From contig JAPYXD010000522.1 in assembly GCA_030998225.1 (NCBI GenBank), forward strand, positions 3,286,001 through 3,350,000: a stretch of DNA of 64,000 bases, in the 5' to 3' direction. The translations under genes were made by a program, and so were the position numbers. The notes below the pieces were generated by a model. The model saw nothing but the letters and a program-made list of their open reading frames with translations, had not been told where the DNA came from and did not search any database. Position 1 is the first letter of the stretch. Every line of letters begins with the position of its first letter. This document shows, piece by piece, positions 34,395 through 45,643 of the stretch. Origin of the DNA: Diplolepis rosae (taxonomy: Eukaryota; Arthropoda; Insecta; Hymenoptera; Diplolepididae).

Positions 34395-37300
34395 ATGTTA
34401 GAGGAGGAAAACAATGAAGAAAACGAGGTAAGCGCCGTAAAGCGGAGGGTTAATTGCATGATGTTCTTCTAAAGGGGATAAGTAACTTTCTAACTGTAAT
34501 CACCTACTGCTAATTCCAATAAATACATATGATTTAAAAGCAAAAATTTTCGACTGATAATAAAATAAAATACTGAATTGTTACAGCGCTACTGCTATCG
34601 AAACGTGGACGCACTGCAGTTTTTTCCAGTCGAGGGGAAGAAAATATGTTTATCTCCCTTAAAAGTAAGTAAACTATTGACTGCGTTTACAAATTTTTAA
34701 TTTTTTACTTTCACGGTAACGTATTCATTAAGGAAATGTGACACCTGAGAAAAGTGGTAAGTTCATGTGAATAATCTGGTGCAGTTTCCACATGTTGGTT
34801 TCCAAAATACATAAAACTTCGTTTTCAAAATTTGAGTAGTAGATAAAATAAAAATGAACGTAGATGGACCACTTTTGTTTCTGAAAATAAAAAAAAATTT
34901 CCGATATATTTTGCTAAAATTGAACTTTTTTACAATTTTATGTACTTTAGTCCCAAACATGTAGAAACTTAAAATCAATCAACTTTTCTTATCTCTTTAG
35001 TATCACATGCCTTTAAATATATAGTTTATCTACGTAACGTGAATTATTATTAAATTAATTCAGAATAAAAAATGCTAGATTCCCATTTCGAAGTTAAATT
35101 ACGCGGTTTTAAAGAAGTTCACGGTCTTCCGGCTGCTGGTAGGTTCAAATAACACCCATCAATGCTTTTCGCGAGACTTATGTATGTAAATGAACTACCG
35201 GAATCAAAAGCATAAGGATTGCCATAGGTTTAATTGTCTGTTTTGCATCGATGGACGTAATTCAAACCTATCAACAGCTGGGAGGAAATCATTTTTTTCA
35301 CTTCAAATTTTGTATTTAAAATTACTGGTACAGTAACGCTCATCAATGCTTTTCATCCGGTTTGATTTGGAATATAATGAATGCAAGAAATATAATGCGC
35401 ATAACATTATAACGAGCTTGCATTTAATATCCTTTTTTTACTTCATGAATTATATGTATCACATGAATGTATTTTTAGGAAATACAAGGTCAGCCTGAAG
35501 ACTTGGATGTGAATGTATTCTTTGAGCCCAATAACTTAGAAGCCTCTACATCTTACATATTGCAGCACAGTTTCGATAAGAACGAGTCACTGCGGGATCC
35601 AACTACATCAATTAATAATGAAAATTCTTCAAGCGAGACTGTAAAAAAAAATACTAATTCTGTAGAGGCGGTAAGTTTTGGAAATTTCTTACTTTCCTCT
35701 CTCATGAATATCAACAAAATTTGCTTTCTCGTGTAGTGAGCCTGTTCCTCAATATTAATAATATATAATATAATAACAATCAATAATCAATGAATCAACG
35801 AATTTGTCTAATTTGATAATCTTCTATGATGATCATATTTATTACGAAATTACCTTATAATAATTATGATAATGCCTATAAATGTTAACTACAGATATTT
35901 ACAAAAATTTGAAATAAAGTATGCTTTTTTCAGAATCTCCTTTCTTTTTTGCAACACACATCTGATGGCAAACTTGTGCTTGGGCATTTCAAAGTGCATA
36001 ATAAATTCAACAAGGAAATTCGAGCCACTTTGACGAGAGCAATCATCAAAAAGTACGCAGACGCTGCTTTGAAAAGTATAGATGTTGGTCAAAAACTTCC
36101 TGAATTTCAGTAAGTAAAGCATTTCATAAAGTAGTTGAAGCCTTGTTTCAAAGGTACCTTCAAGTACTATATTTTATTTTAAGCATAAATTTAATTGAAA
36201 GTCATCAGTTGGTTTTCATTTTTCTTAAAGTCGTATTTATTTTGATCAGCATTTCATCTAAAACTTTCATTGCAATTTCGCAAGCAATAGAAAATTTATT
36301 TCCCGGCGAATCATCAAATACGTACTACAGCCCCTACAAATCAGAACAAGGAACTGATATCCAAATTTCCGGCACTTTATGGGCTCATTATAATTATACG
36401 AAAGATAAATTAAGAGCAAAAAATCTACTTGAGCCACCGAGATCTCGCGCCAAAAAGAATCCTCTTGTTGTCGAACCTCATGGTAAGAATTTGTAACACT
36501 TTATAAATTAAATAAATGTATAGAAAGACGTAAAAAATAAAGTGAGAAACTTGGATTGTGTTTATTATTACAGATGAACAGGTGCTGAAAGCTTTAGAGA
36601 GACTTGAAAATTCCTTACATGATGAAACACTGTTTAATGATTGGAAAATAATTCACAATGCGAGGCAGGTTATGCTTACAGTTGATAAAACTTCTATAAA
36701 TGACTATATCAATAGATTCCAATGCTTAAAAGTTCAGGATGCAAAAAAGCTGGTATGACTAATTCTCAAAGAATCAATTACATTATTTTTGTTTACGTAG
36801 TTAGCTTTTAAATAACTTTTCTTCTATATCTATCTCTTGCAGTTTGAAATAGACTTTGACATTATAAAACCAGGCAAGAGTTCCCTCTTAAAAGATAGAT
36901 GGGTTATTATAAAAAACGTTTTAATAGAACAATTAATAGAAATTGAGAGAAATAGTAATAAGAAAAAGAAGACAAACATTGACGACCTTGCTCTTATAAA
37001 ATTATTACCAACATTAAATTCGGGTAAAAAATTATAGCAATGTAAATAAACTTCCCAAATATTCATTTTAAAAGTGAAATTACATAGATATTAAAACGTG
37101 TATTTCAGAAAACCAAGACACCGTTATTTTGCATTTACTGCAATTATTAATTGGTTGTGGTCGTCCTATGAAACGAAAAAGCGACGAGCCTGTTGAAGCC
37201 AGCAGAAAATACGCATTCACCGAAATACGAGAATCCTTTATCTACCAAGTAGAGGTGATTAAAATTTCCATATTAACTATTTTTAGCGAAAAAGAATTTC

Positions 37301-37724
37301 TTATGATAAAACATGCTTAATTTTTAAAATTATTTCATAGAAAAGTGAGGATATCGATTCATCAATCTCAGACTTACGAGAAAAGTACTACAAAAGAAAG
37401 GAAACTCTACAGCCATTTCTTCTCGTCGTTGGCCCTCTAATAAAAATAGATGAAGCATATGTCATAATTGACGATCAGCAGCTTAAGGTTCCTTCATGCT
37501 TAGATGCATTAGATCTTACTTTCAAAAGTATTTATGCATTAGGCTGTAGATACCCCTTGCCATCATTAAGGTTGTGGCAGTATTTTCAACGGGCAGGGTA
37601 TGACATCAAGGAATCTGGTGAAACGCTGATTAAACCCGTTAAAGAGCTTTTGGGTCTAACAAGACAAGCACTGCTTAATTCACGAATCCTTACGCCTGAA
37701 GAAATACAAAGCGCTTCAACATGA
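34395..37724 (+). CDS. CMC transposon gene 1: spliced protein of unknown function (533 aa)
   Basis: Nine exons: 34,395-34,427, 34,587-34,664, 35,479-35,670, 35,934-36,109, 36,250-36,482, 36,574-36,752, 36,843-37,023, 37,109-37,254 and 37,341-37,724. Every intron has GT/AG ends and phases agree; they sum to 1,602 nt ending in TGA. The N-terminus is acidic (LEEENNEENE). Exon 5 has IENLFPGESSNTYYSP ... ISGTLWAHYNYTKDKLR. Exon 8 has LLIGCGRPMKRK; the last exon has RYPLPSLRLWQYFQ and ELLGLTRQALLNS. I recognise no catalytic domain. By analogy with two-gene CACTA elements it may be an accessory DNA-binding or regulatory protein; that is inference. Its stop overlaps the next ATG as ATGA. Confidence 0.8.
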
Positions 37725-40266
37725 TTGTTTGTGATGCTTGCAAATTATCATTTCCAGATAACTCTGTATTTATTCGACACTTAAATATAACACATTCCCA
37801 TTTAAAAACATTTGTATGTTCCGAATTGAAATGCCAAAAATCATTCTCTTTGATCGACTCTTTTATTAGACACATACGTAGTAAACATAAATTTGAAATA
37901 GAAGAATCTGCATCTTTACATGAAAACATTTCACCACTTTCACCAGGTACAAGCTTTGATATTTGTAACTTCGAAAGTGATGAAGAATCTACTTCTGATA
38001 ATATTTTTTACTTAGAAGAAGAATCTTCTGATTCAAATGATTCTGATTCATTTTCAGATAGTGATTTATTTTGGGATGAAAAAGACTATAAGTCTGATCC
38101 AAGTTTGACTGAGAATATCGACCAAAATATAAAAATTGTTAATGACGAAGTTCTTAAATTCACAGGCAAATTGTATCACTTTCCAGATTTGTCAAGAGAA
38201 CACGTAAGCCGTGTTATTTCTGAGGCATTACAGTTATCCGAATCGTCTTTAAATTCCGTTCAAAACGAAATATGCAGTCACCTAAAAACATTAGGTGCGA
38301 GTGAACAATACTTGCATGAAATCAGAAATATTTTCCATAACTATTCTCAACCTTTTCGGAATGTACAAACTGAGAAGCAAATTTTTTCCCAATTTAGGTA
38401 CTATGACACGTTTATTGTTCCTGAAAGTTATAGAATAGGAGAAAGAACAGAATTTAAATCAAAAATTACAGGAGCCAGTCGTGAAAATATTCCAGTCGTA
38501 GCTCAATTTATTCCAATCCGATTTGTATTACAGAAATTTTTCGAAATGCCTGGAGTATTTGACAAAACTATGGGATACGTGAATTACTTGAAGTCTTGCA
38601 AGGAAATCATATCGAATATTATACAAGGTCCTTTTTGGAGAGAAAAGTCCACTCCTTTTGAAGGGAAAATGGTACTTCCGCTTTTAATGTATTTTGATGA
38701 TTATGAGAACAATAATCCCCTCGGAAGTCATAAAGGAATATCGAAATGTGAAGCCGTGTATCTAAGTGTCCCGTGCTTGCCACCTGAATTTCAATCAAAA
38801 ATTGAAAATATATTTTTATTCATTCTTTTCAATAGTTTAGATCGTACCACATTTCAAAATTCTATAATATTCGAGAAAGCAATACAAGAACTTAAATTTC
38901 TTTATGATGAAGGAATAACTTTAAATCTCCCTACTGGTTCACAAAAAATTCATTTCCATTTAGCATTAATTATAGGCGACAATCTTGGCCTGCATTCCAT
39001 ATTCGGATTTATGGAAAGTTTTCGAGCAAATAAATTTTGTCGATTTTGTTTAATTGATTATCAAAACATTAATAAAGTGTTCACAGAAAAGGACTGCATA
39101 CTTCGTGACGTTTCAAATTACGATTTTTTTAAAACAAAGGATGCATCATTGTCAGGAATTAAAGAAATATGTGTCTTCAATAAATTACCTAGCTTTCATG
39201 TAACAAATAACCCAGCAGTGGATGTTATGCACGATTATTTAGAAGGCATATGTCGATATGATGTCGCAATTTTATTGAAATATTTCATTTACGTTCGTAA
39301 ATATTTTGAGCTTGATCACCTCAATACAAAATTGCGTGCTTTTCATTACGGTGCGAATAAAAATGTTAACAAACCTCCACAAATATTAGAATCACATTTA
39401 AAAAGAAATGCATTATCTTATCATCGGCTGAAATGCTAAATCTGGTGATGAATTTAAACTTAATTATTGGGCTTTCTATCGATGAAGATGATGATCATTG
39501 GCAGCTATTGCTAATGTTGCAAGAAATCATAGAAATAGTATGCAGTACAAAAATTACTGCTCAAACTCCTGACTTATTCGAATTGAGAATCACTGAATAT
39601 TTGACTCTATTAAATAATAAATTCCCTAACAGTTTAAAACCAAAACACCACTTCATAGTCCATTATCCATCCATAATGCGTAAAGTTGGCCCTTTATGGA
39701 ATATATGCTGCATGCGCCATGGAAGCAAAAATCGCGAAGGCAAAGTAATTTCTCGCTCTGCAATCTGTCGGGTAAATATATGTAGGACCATTGCACTTAG
39801 ACATCAATTAATACAAAATTATAGGTTTATGAGCCAAAATGCATTATATCCCACATATATCTCAAGCCGAGTTAGGTCTGCATCAATACAAGATTTACCA
39901 AACATCTCATGTTTTATAAAGTTATTATCCGATAATTTGGTGCATCAAAAAATCAATTATTGCAGTTCAATTAAATACATGTGTAAAACAATTCAAGAAG
40001 ACAGTGTCATCATAAAATTTTCTGAATTAGGCCCGGCATTCCACTTTGTTTATCTTATAATTTTAAAGAATGAATACGATTTCGTCTTCGTTACGAGAGT
40101 AATGACTGATTGTTTTTTCAATGAACACATGAGAGCCTTCAAAATCTACGACATGCAATGCTTCCATTGGGGAATTTTTTCCAAAGCAGACATGCAGAAC
40201 GCCGTTGTTTCTTATGCAAACAAATTGAGCGATGGGATGTTTTATATTACAAAAAACTGGATTTAA
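37721..40266 (+). pseudogene. CMC-type transposase with N-terminal C2H2 fingers, frameshifted
   Basis: Frame 1 runs 37,721-39,439; after a shift the frame continues to 40,266. Two C2H2-like fingers lie at residues 4-55 (CDACKLSFPDNSVFIRHL and CSELKCQKSF ... RHIRSKH). An acidic Ser/Asp/Glu-rich linker follows at about 70-130. The core has IIGDNLGLHSIFGFMESF, a likely first catalytic Asp, then the zinc-knuckle-like KFCRFCL and DVMHDYLEGICRYD, matching tnp2/CMC-type transposases. The C-terminal part has LKPKHHFIVHYPSI and ends SDGMFYITKNW. The break is a tandem TTATC duplication at 39,413-39,422 (5 bp). Otherwise no stop is seen. A polyadenylation AATAAA lies near 40,325. Confidence 0.87.
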
Positions 40267-41409
40267 TTATGTGTATTGATTAGTGTAATTATAAGAAAAT
40301 TATGTATACTGAAACTGAAAAAAAATAAAGGTTTTATCCTGGTGAAAAAGCTTTAATACTTTTCAAATATTTGTTAAATTGTCAAATATCAAAAATTTTA
40401 CTTGTTCCCTTTCTTATAGACGATTAAAGGGTAACTGTAATATTGTTAGATCACATATATAAATTCAAATAATCAGTAGTAAATAGAAATACAAAATTTT
40501 GTTATGAAAAAGTATTTACAAAAATGTATACTTTCTTCACTATTAGAATTTAATAACTGACATGAAACTTACACCATTTTAATTATTTTGCAATAATTAA
40601 TGTCGTTAAAATTTAAAAAATTCTGAATTAGAATTAATCACACCTTATCATATAATGTTTTCAAAGACGATTTTTGAAAATAACTAATACTTATTTGGGC
40701 TGATATTTGAAATTTAGCGGTTTTAAAAGTTGACATTTTTTCCGGTAGAGAGAAAGCGAATTTCTGTCTCGCAAGTCCATATAGTAATATAACATTAGTA
40801 TATATAGAGAGATTCGTAAATTAGTATGCCATATTGTATTTGCGATTCGTGCGTATATTTATGTTTGGTTATGTTAAGTTAGGTATAAGAATAGTGTGCA
40901 TGTGTTAACTGTTAAGTGCGTTTGCATTGATGTTGTTACATACGTATGAGTCTCATATAAATAACGTTTGTGGAAAGTCTACGAATGCAGATCCTCATAA
41001 TGAAGAACTTATAGAAGTTGTGTGCGTACGTGATATGTACCTTTAATGTTTGCGAAGGTCAACTCACTTTTAGTATAGCGTACGATTTTTAACATAGTCT
41101 ATTACAAATAATATTATTTACGCTGTAGGTAAATAAAATTAACGATGTCAATCTTTGGGATTCAAAATATGATCCTGGTTACAGAAAGACTCAAAAACTT
41201 TAATATAGCCTCTACCACTTAATAACACGTTTTATGCTTATTTATATGATATTGTATTTCTCTTATTGGGAAAGGAGTACAAAATTTGCCTTCTGATAGT
41301 GACAATACCAATATTTAGAATAGTGTACGTATTTCCCTAAATTAGAAGCGTTACATACTAAAATATAATACCAGTTTTAATGAACTTTATCATAAAAAGT
41401 TTCTCCGTG
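40267..41409. other. 3' non-coding part of the CMC transposon
   Basis: AT-rich DNA between the transposase stop and the right terminal repeat. AATAAA just after the stop is a plausible poly(A) signal. No further gene seen. The matching 5' non-coding part is 33,622-34,394. Confidence 0.6.
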
Positions 41410-41730
41410 CGGATTCATCAAAGGTTTTTGCCTTATTTTATAACCGACCGCTTATCGACAAAAGGAATTTTGCTCAGAAAGTCCTGAGTCAATAAAAATC
41501 TAATATATCCTTAATGTAAGCTCGCAAAGACCTTATATATTTTTTTTTTTTTTTATAATTACGCAAGTGCGAAAAGTTTGTTTTCAAAGTTAGAAATCTC
41601 AGGATGTGATATATGAGACTGTAATAATGAGTTATATTATTCTATGTCCACTCGAAATAAAATGTCTTGCCTTGCTTATAAAATAGGACTAATATAAATA
41701 ATGGAAATACCACCGTTGAAGCTTTAAACA

Positions 41731-41891
41731 ACTACAAGTGATCTTGAGGACGAGACACTTAAGTATAATTGTACGATCAAACGAACTTACCTTAGTGAAG
41801 TTCGATCGTAATTATACGATGTGTCTCGTCCGAATAGATCACTTCCCTTTCCCACCCATAATCGTTACTTCTCCCATAAGTGATCTATTCG
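41731..41891 (+). repeat. DIRS internal complementary region with nested palindromes
   Basis: 41,731-41,770 is exactly complementary to the element's left end. The next bases, GTACGATCAAAC, weakly resemble the complement of the right end, as expected of a circle-junction template. A long imperfect hairpin follows: GGACGAGACAC (41,748) is inverted in GTGTCTCGTCC (41,821-41,831), around the 7-bp pair CGAACTT/AAGTTCG. A second perfect 14-bp pair is CGAATAGATCACTT (41,831-41,844) with AAGTGATCTATTCG (41,878-41,891). Confidence 0.8.
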
Positions 41892-41920
41892 ATTACGGTG
41901 ATATTTCATCTTTAAAAATA

Positions 41921-42004
41921 AATGAAGTTGGCGCATTATAAAGGATGGGTCTCCACATGGAAACGGGTTTCAATTTTTTATTCTTTAAAATTTGTGGTCG
42001 TAAC
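41921..42004 (-). repeat. DIRS right inverted terminal repeat (84 bp)
   Basis: Perfect inverse of 29,342-29,425, ending TTTGTGGTCGTAAC. The right boundary is at 42,004, where the left copy diverges. Confidence 0.95.
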
Positions 42005-42222
42005 AATACAATACAATAAATATTTTTTTTACTTCATAAATTTTTGAAATGCATGAAATTACTTTGTAATTCTTATTATATACTATTATACTAAGTATTC
42101 ATGATTAATTTATTATTTTTATTTTTATTTTTTAATATTTTTTTGATATTATCAATCTAAAGACTTAAAAATTTATTGTGAAAAGTCCGAAAAATTTCAA
42201 ACTTGACTATCTTATAGTTACA

Positions 42223-42290
42223 TACTCTCTAAATCTGAATCAGATTCCTTAAAAATTTCAATCAGTAATTTCTGACTGATTACACAGGTC
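42223..42290. mobile_element. Palindromic MITE family S, copy 7 (short left fragment)
   Basis: Begins TACTCTCTAAATCTGAATCAG and retains only about 65 bp, ending near TTTCTGACTGATTAC. Confidence 0.6.
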
Positions 42291-43049
42291 TACAAAATAT
42301 GAGGTTGTATTGTTATAGAAATACCGATAGTCATTTACGAAGTAATTTCTGCCGTAGAAACCGAATTTGACGTCCTATCATTTTTTCCCGCCACATATCG
42401 GTCATTGCGAAACCTTCAATTTTTTTTTTCAATCGGCGATATCTCCGGTTAGAAAAATTAAAATAATACATCTAAATAGTGAAATGGAAAGCTGAAAAGT
42501 GGATCTTGTTGATGGTTTTCTCATATTTAGAAAATAGTAAAAATTCGCGAAGTTATCGATTCTCAAATGTAGCGAAAAACCGTGTTTTTCGCACTTTTAG
42601 GTTAGGATTACTTGAAAACCTAACGTGATGGAGCAATTCTGAATCCGGATTCGGTTTCTGCGCCCAAAATTACTTCAGAAATGTACCTCAGCTACTCCAT
42701 AACAAAACCATGTATCAATCATTATTAACTGAAAATTTATCAGTTTTTACTGATTTAAACTTTACTCACTTCGAGGCTTGATTTTCTGCATTTGAAATAT
42801 ACATTTTTCAACAAAAGACTTGTTGCATATTTCTCGAATAGAACAGAATTAGAAAGGATTAGATATTGGCAACTTTCGCAGAAACCATTTTTAGTACTAA
42901 CAATCAGTCAAACGAGTCTATTACCTGCATACCAGGATTGTATTCTGAGAAACTTATGTATTAATTTTACAAAAAAACAATAGAACAAAGACAAAAAACG
43001 TTGTTTCTGCGGATATCTCAGTTTACACAGAATAATAACTTTTTCAGAG

Positions 43050-44520
43050 TAGGGTAACTGGTACAAATAAAAGTTGGATTTTTATCCCGTATAATTAACT
43101 AATACATTCTTCAAGTGTCAATTCTAAATATTCATTGATTTAACATTTAACATATATTCAAATTTTATTCCTTCATTTTTTCTAAAATAGTATTTTTTAT
43201 TAATTAACAGAAAATATTACTCCTGGAAAAAAATTGTTAGCACTAAAGATGTGGATCTTTTTTGAATAAACAATCTTGTTTTTAACATTTTTTCCATATC
43301 CCGTATATTTTGGCGGGAAAATTGAGTTTTTGATTTTTATAAAAAAGTTCTTGATAAATAAAAGGAAAGATAACTTCTATGAAAAAACAGTCATGAGACA
43401 ATTTGTAAATCTTTTTGAAATGAACAATTTTGTTTCTTAGCATTTTTTTTGTATCCCGGATAATTTGGTGCAAAATGGAATTTTTCATTCTTGATAACGT
43501 TTTTTCCGATTAAAGCGAATACTAGGTGTCCGATCTATGGTCTGATGTAACTTTTGTATATCTTCTTAAGATGAATAATTTTGTCTCCAACATTTTTTTG
43601 GTATGTTATATAGTTCTTTCGAAAATCAACAGTTTCTATTTTTAATAACAATTTTCATTAATAAACAAAAGATATAACTCCTATAAAAAATGGTCAAGAG
43701 CAAATTTGTAGATCTCTTTAGAATGAACAATTTTATTTCTGAACATATTTTCCGTGTCTCATATATCTTGGCGGAGAAATGAAGTTTTGATTTTTAAAAA
43801 ATCGTTTTTTATGGATACAATCTGATAAATTTTTCAACATTTTTTTTCCAACATTTTGAAATTTGTAAAAAATCAATAAAGGAATTCAATTTTCCAATCA
43901 AATTATATGAGATACGATAAAACGTCATAATGTCATAATTTTAAGATGTTATTATAACGTCATAATTATAATTGTTTACTGGAAAATGATATAGAAATTT
44001 TAATTTTAACATTTTTTAGGGAATATATATTTTTTATTTTAATTTTAAAAAATACTATTGAAAATAAAAAATTCCATTTTTTAACCAAAATATGCTAGAT
44101 TTTCAAAAACAACAGAATGCATAATTATTTATTTAAATAAGGTCTATAAATTTTCTATCCAAATATTTTTGATAAGTTGTAAATTTTTAATTTTAATTTA
44201 AAATAAAATATTTAAAATTGAAAATTCTATTTTTTATAATATCTACCAAAATATAGTAGATAAAAAAAAATGTCATAATGCATAATTGTTTACCGAAATA
44301 AAGTCTAAACATTTTTTACCAACACACTTTCTATAGGAAGTGAATTTCTAGTTTTAATTGAAAAAAATTAACATTAAAAATAAAAAATTCCATTTTTTTA
44401 CCAAAATATGCGAGATACGAAAAAAGGTTAAAATACACATTTTTTTTGCTTGAAACAGGTCCATAAATTATCATTTTGAAAATTTTGAAAAAAATTAACA
44501 AAGATCTAGTGAAATATTCA
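43050..44520. repeat. Degenerate tandem units related to the HINE interior
   Basis: Recurring words are TTTTTTTGTATCCCG, AGATACG, GATTTTTAAAAA and TTTGTAGATCTCTTT at roughly 150-250-bp spacing, in both orientations. No terminal repeats or GC palindrome are seen, so this may be a truncated HINE or the repeat from which its core derives. Confidence 0.45.
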
Positions 44521-45643
44521 GTTGAGTAAAATATAGATCATTTAAAAATATAAAATTATATATTTTCCCAGCGTATGAAAAATGATTATATTTGACAATT
44601 ATATATTCTTAACTTATAGTAATACTGCTAAAATATACATTTTAAAAATTTCTTATATTAAATTATCACTCGAATTTATATAATACATAGATATACACAA
44701 AATTTCGAACTAAACCATCCAATTTGATAAATTAAAATATCTAGAGAATTAAAATTGATTTTGTTTAAAAATATATTAAAATTATATTATTTTTATAAAG
44801 CAGTTTTATTTAATTAGATTTTTTTTAGAAAAAAATAGGAAAATTTGTAAGCTGTCCTTGAGCAAGTAACGGTACATGAGAATGTGATCCAATGTCTTAT
44901 GTCATGTTATGTAAAGTCATGACTTATAGTATGCTTACAAATACATATTACCTATCAATCGATAAATAAATTTGCGAATTGAAATGAGCTATGACTAACG
45001 TTTCTTTTCTTTTACTTATAACCAATTATCCTAACTATGCGAATATTTCAAACTAGCATTCTACAATGTCGCCAACAGATTATTACTTTTCTAAAGATCA
45101 ATATTCTCGATGTCATTTACTTCTATCAGCTTTTCATTAGCAGACACTTTGTGCATAACAAACAGAATAATGATTATGTAAAGACAAGATGCAAGTTGGC
45201 GTATTGTATGTAAATTCTTAATCAAATAATCGAAACAGCTGTTCTTACAATTACGTGGGGTCTTGTTCTATTTTATCTTCTATCTTTCTTATTTGAATGC
45301 AATATCGATCCTTCAATAATAACAATACTGTTCAACTCACTCACAGCTCATGCTGATTACAAATAATTTGTCGATATTTCTGTATTTTCTTATACACTTT
45401 CAAACTTATACTATGAATTATATTAACAGATTTGATTTAAATTTTGATTTTTCAAATTAGTTTCTTCCTTCATTCTAATTGACTTTTTGGTACGCTATAG
45501 TTACAAATAGTTTATTTATTTTAATTTTCATACACTCTCATCAGTCTTTCCTCTGTTATCAGTAAAAAGAAAATAATCTTTACATGATTAAAAATAAATC
45601 TTGAAAACCTTTTAGTTCAAGAGAACAAGTAGAGATCAGTTTA
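44521..45643. other. AT-rich DNA downstream of PHLPP
   Basis: Presumably holds the PHLPP 3' UTR (minus strand) next to 45,643. No other feature recognised. Confidence 0.4.

Larger units (their letters stand above)
33608..41409 (+). mobile_element. CACTA/CMC-superfamily DNA transposon with two genes
   Basis: 7,802 bp with CACGGAGAAACTTT at the left, its perfect inverse at the right, and a 2-bp CG duplication (33,606-33,607 and 41,410-41,411). Similarity continues imperfectly inside: TAGGGAAATATGCAGTAC at about 33,678 against the inverse of GTACGTATTTCCCTA near 41,325-41,339. The precise ends are proved by restoration of the DIRS YR reading frame. It encodes a nine-exon ORF of unknown function and a C2H2-finger transposase. 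CAC-ended repeats, 2-bp duplications and the transposase place it in the CACTA-Mirage-Chapaev group; the exact branch is unsure. Confidence 0.9.
32696..41495 (+). pseudogene. DIRS tyrosine recombinase (YR), interrupted by a 7.8-kb transposon
   Basis: Coding parts 32,696-33,607 and 41,412-41,495 join in frame to about 331 residues once the inserted element and one CG copy are removed. The N-terminal part has a SAM-like core-binding region (TLKQYARPIRLWWEFCQKKG). The catalytic part has the first Arg in ATAQRQQTISL. The second box reads YSIKHAATSAALRNG, where Lys occupies the usual Arg of HxxR. The nucleophile is in ALFYNRP, encoded by the downstream piece. The uninterrupted upstream frame runs 13 codons into the transposon before a stop, so the split gene cannot make an enzyme with the Tyr. 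It starts in a 61-nt overlap with pol, again in the -1 frame. Confidence 0.92.
29287..42004 (+). mobile_element. DIRS-like tyrosine-recombinase retrotransposon, split by a CACTA/CMC transposon
   Basis: The outer element of a nest. It has 84-bp perfect inverted terminal repeats (29,342-29,425 and 41,921-42,004), a 55-bp left extension, an internal complementary region near 41,731, and gag, pol and YR genes on plus. Removing the inner 7,802-bp transposon and one 2-bp duplication leaves about 4.9 kb, a usual DIRS length. DIRS elements replicate through a circular intermediate and insert by tyrosine recombinase, without target duplication. None is evident here. The perfect repeats suggest that it inserted recently. 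Confidence 0.93.

Noticed and set aside
33608..41409. Cargo gene genuinely belonging to the DIRS element
   Set aside because: Inverted termini, a 2-bp duplication and restoration of the YR frame show it is a separate inserted transposon.
29287..42004. LTR retrotransposon or viral origin for the gag-pol unit
   Set aside because: Termini are inverted rather than direct, there is no protease or DDE integrase, and a tyrosine recombinase and DAM-like domain are present.
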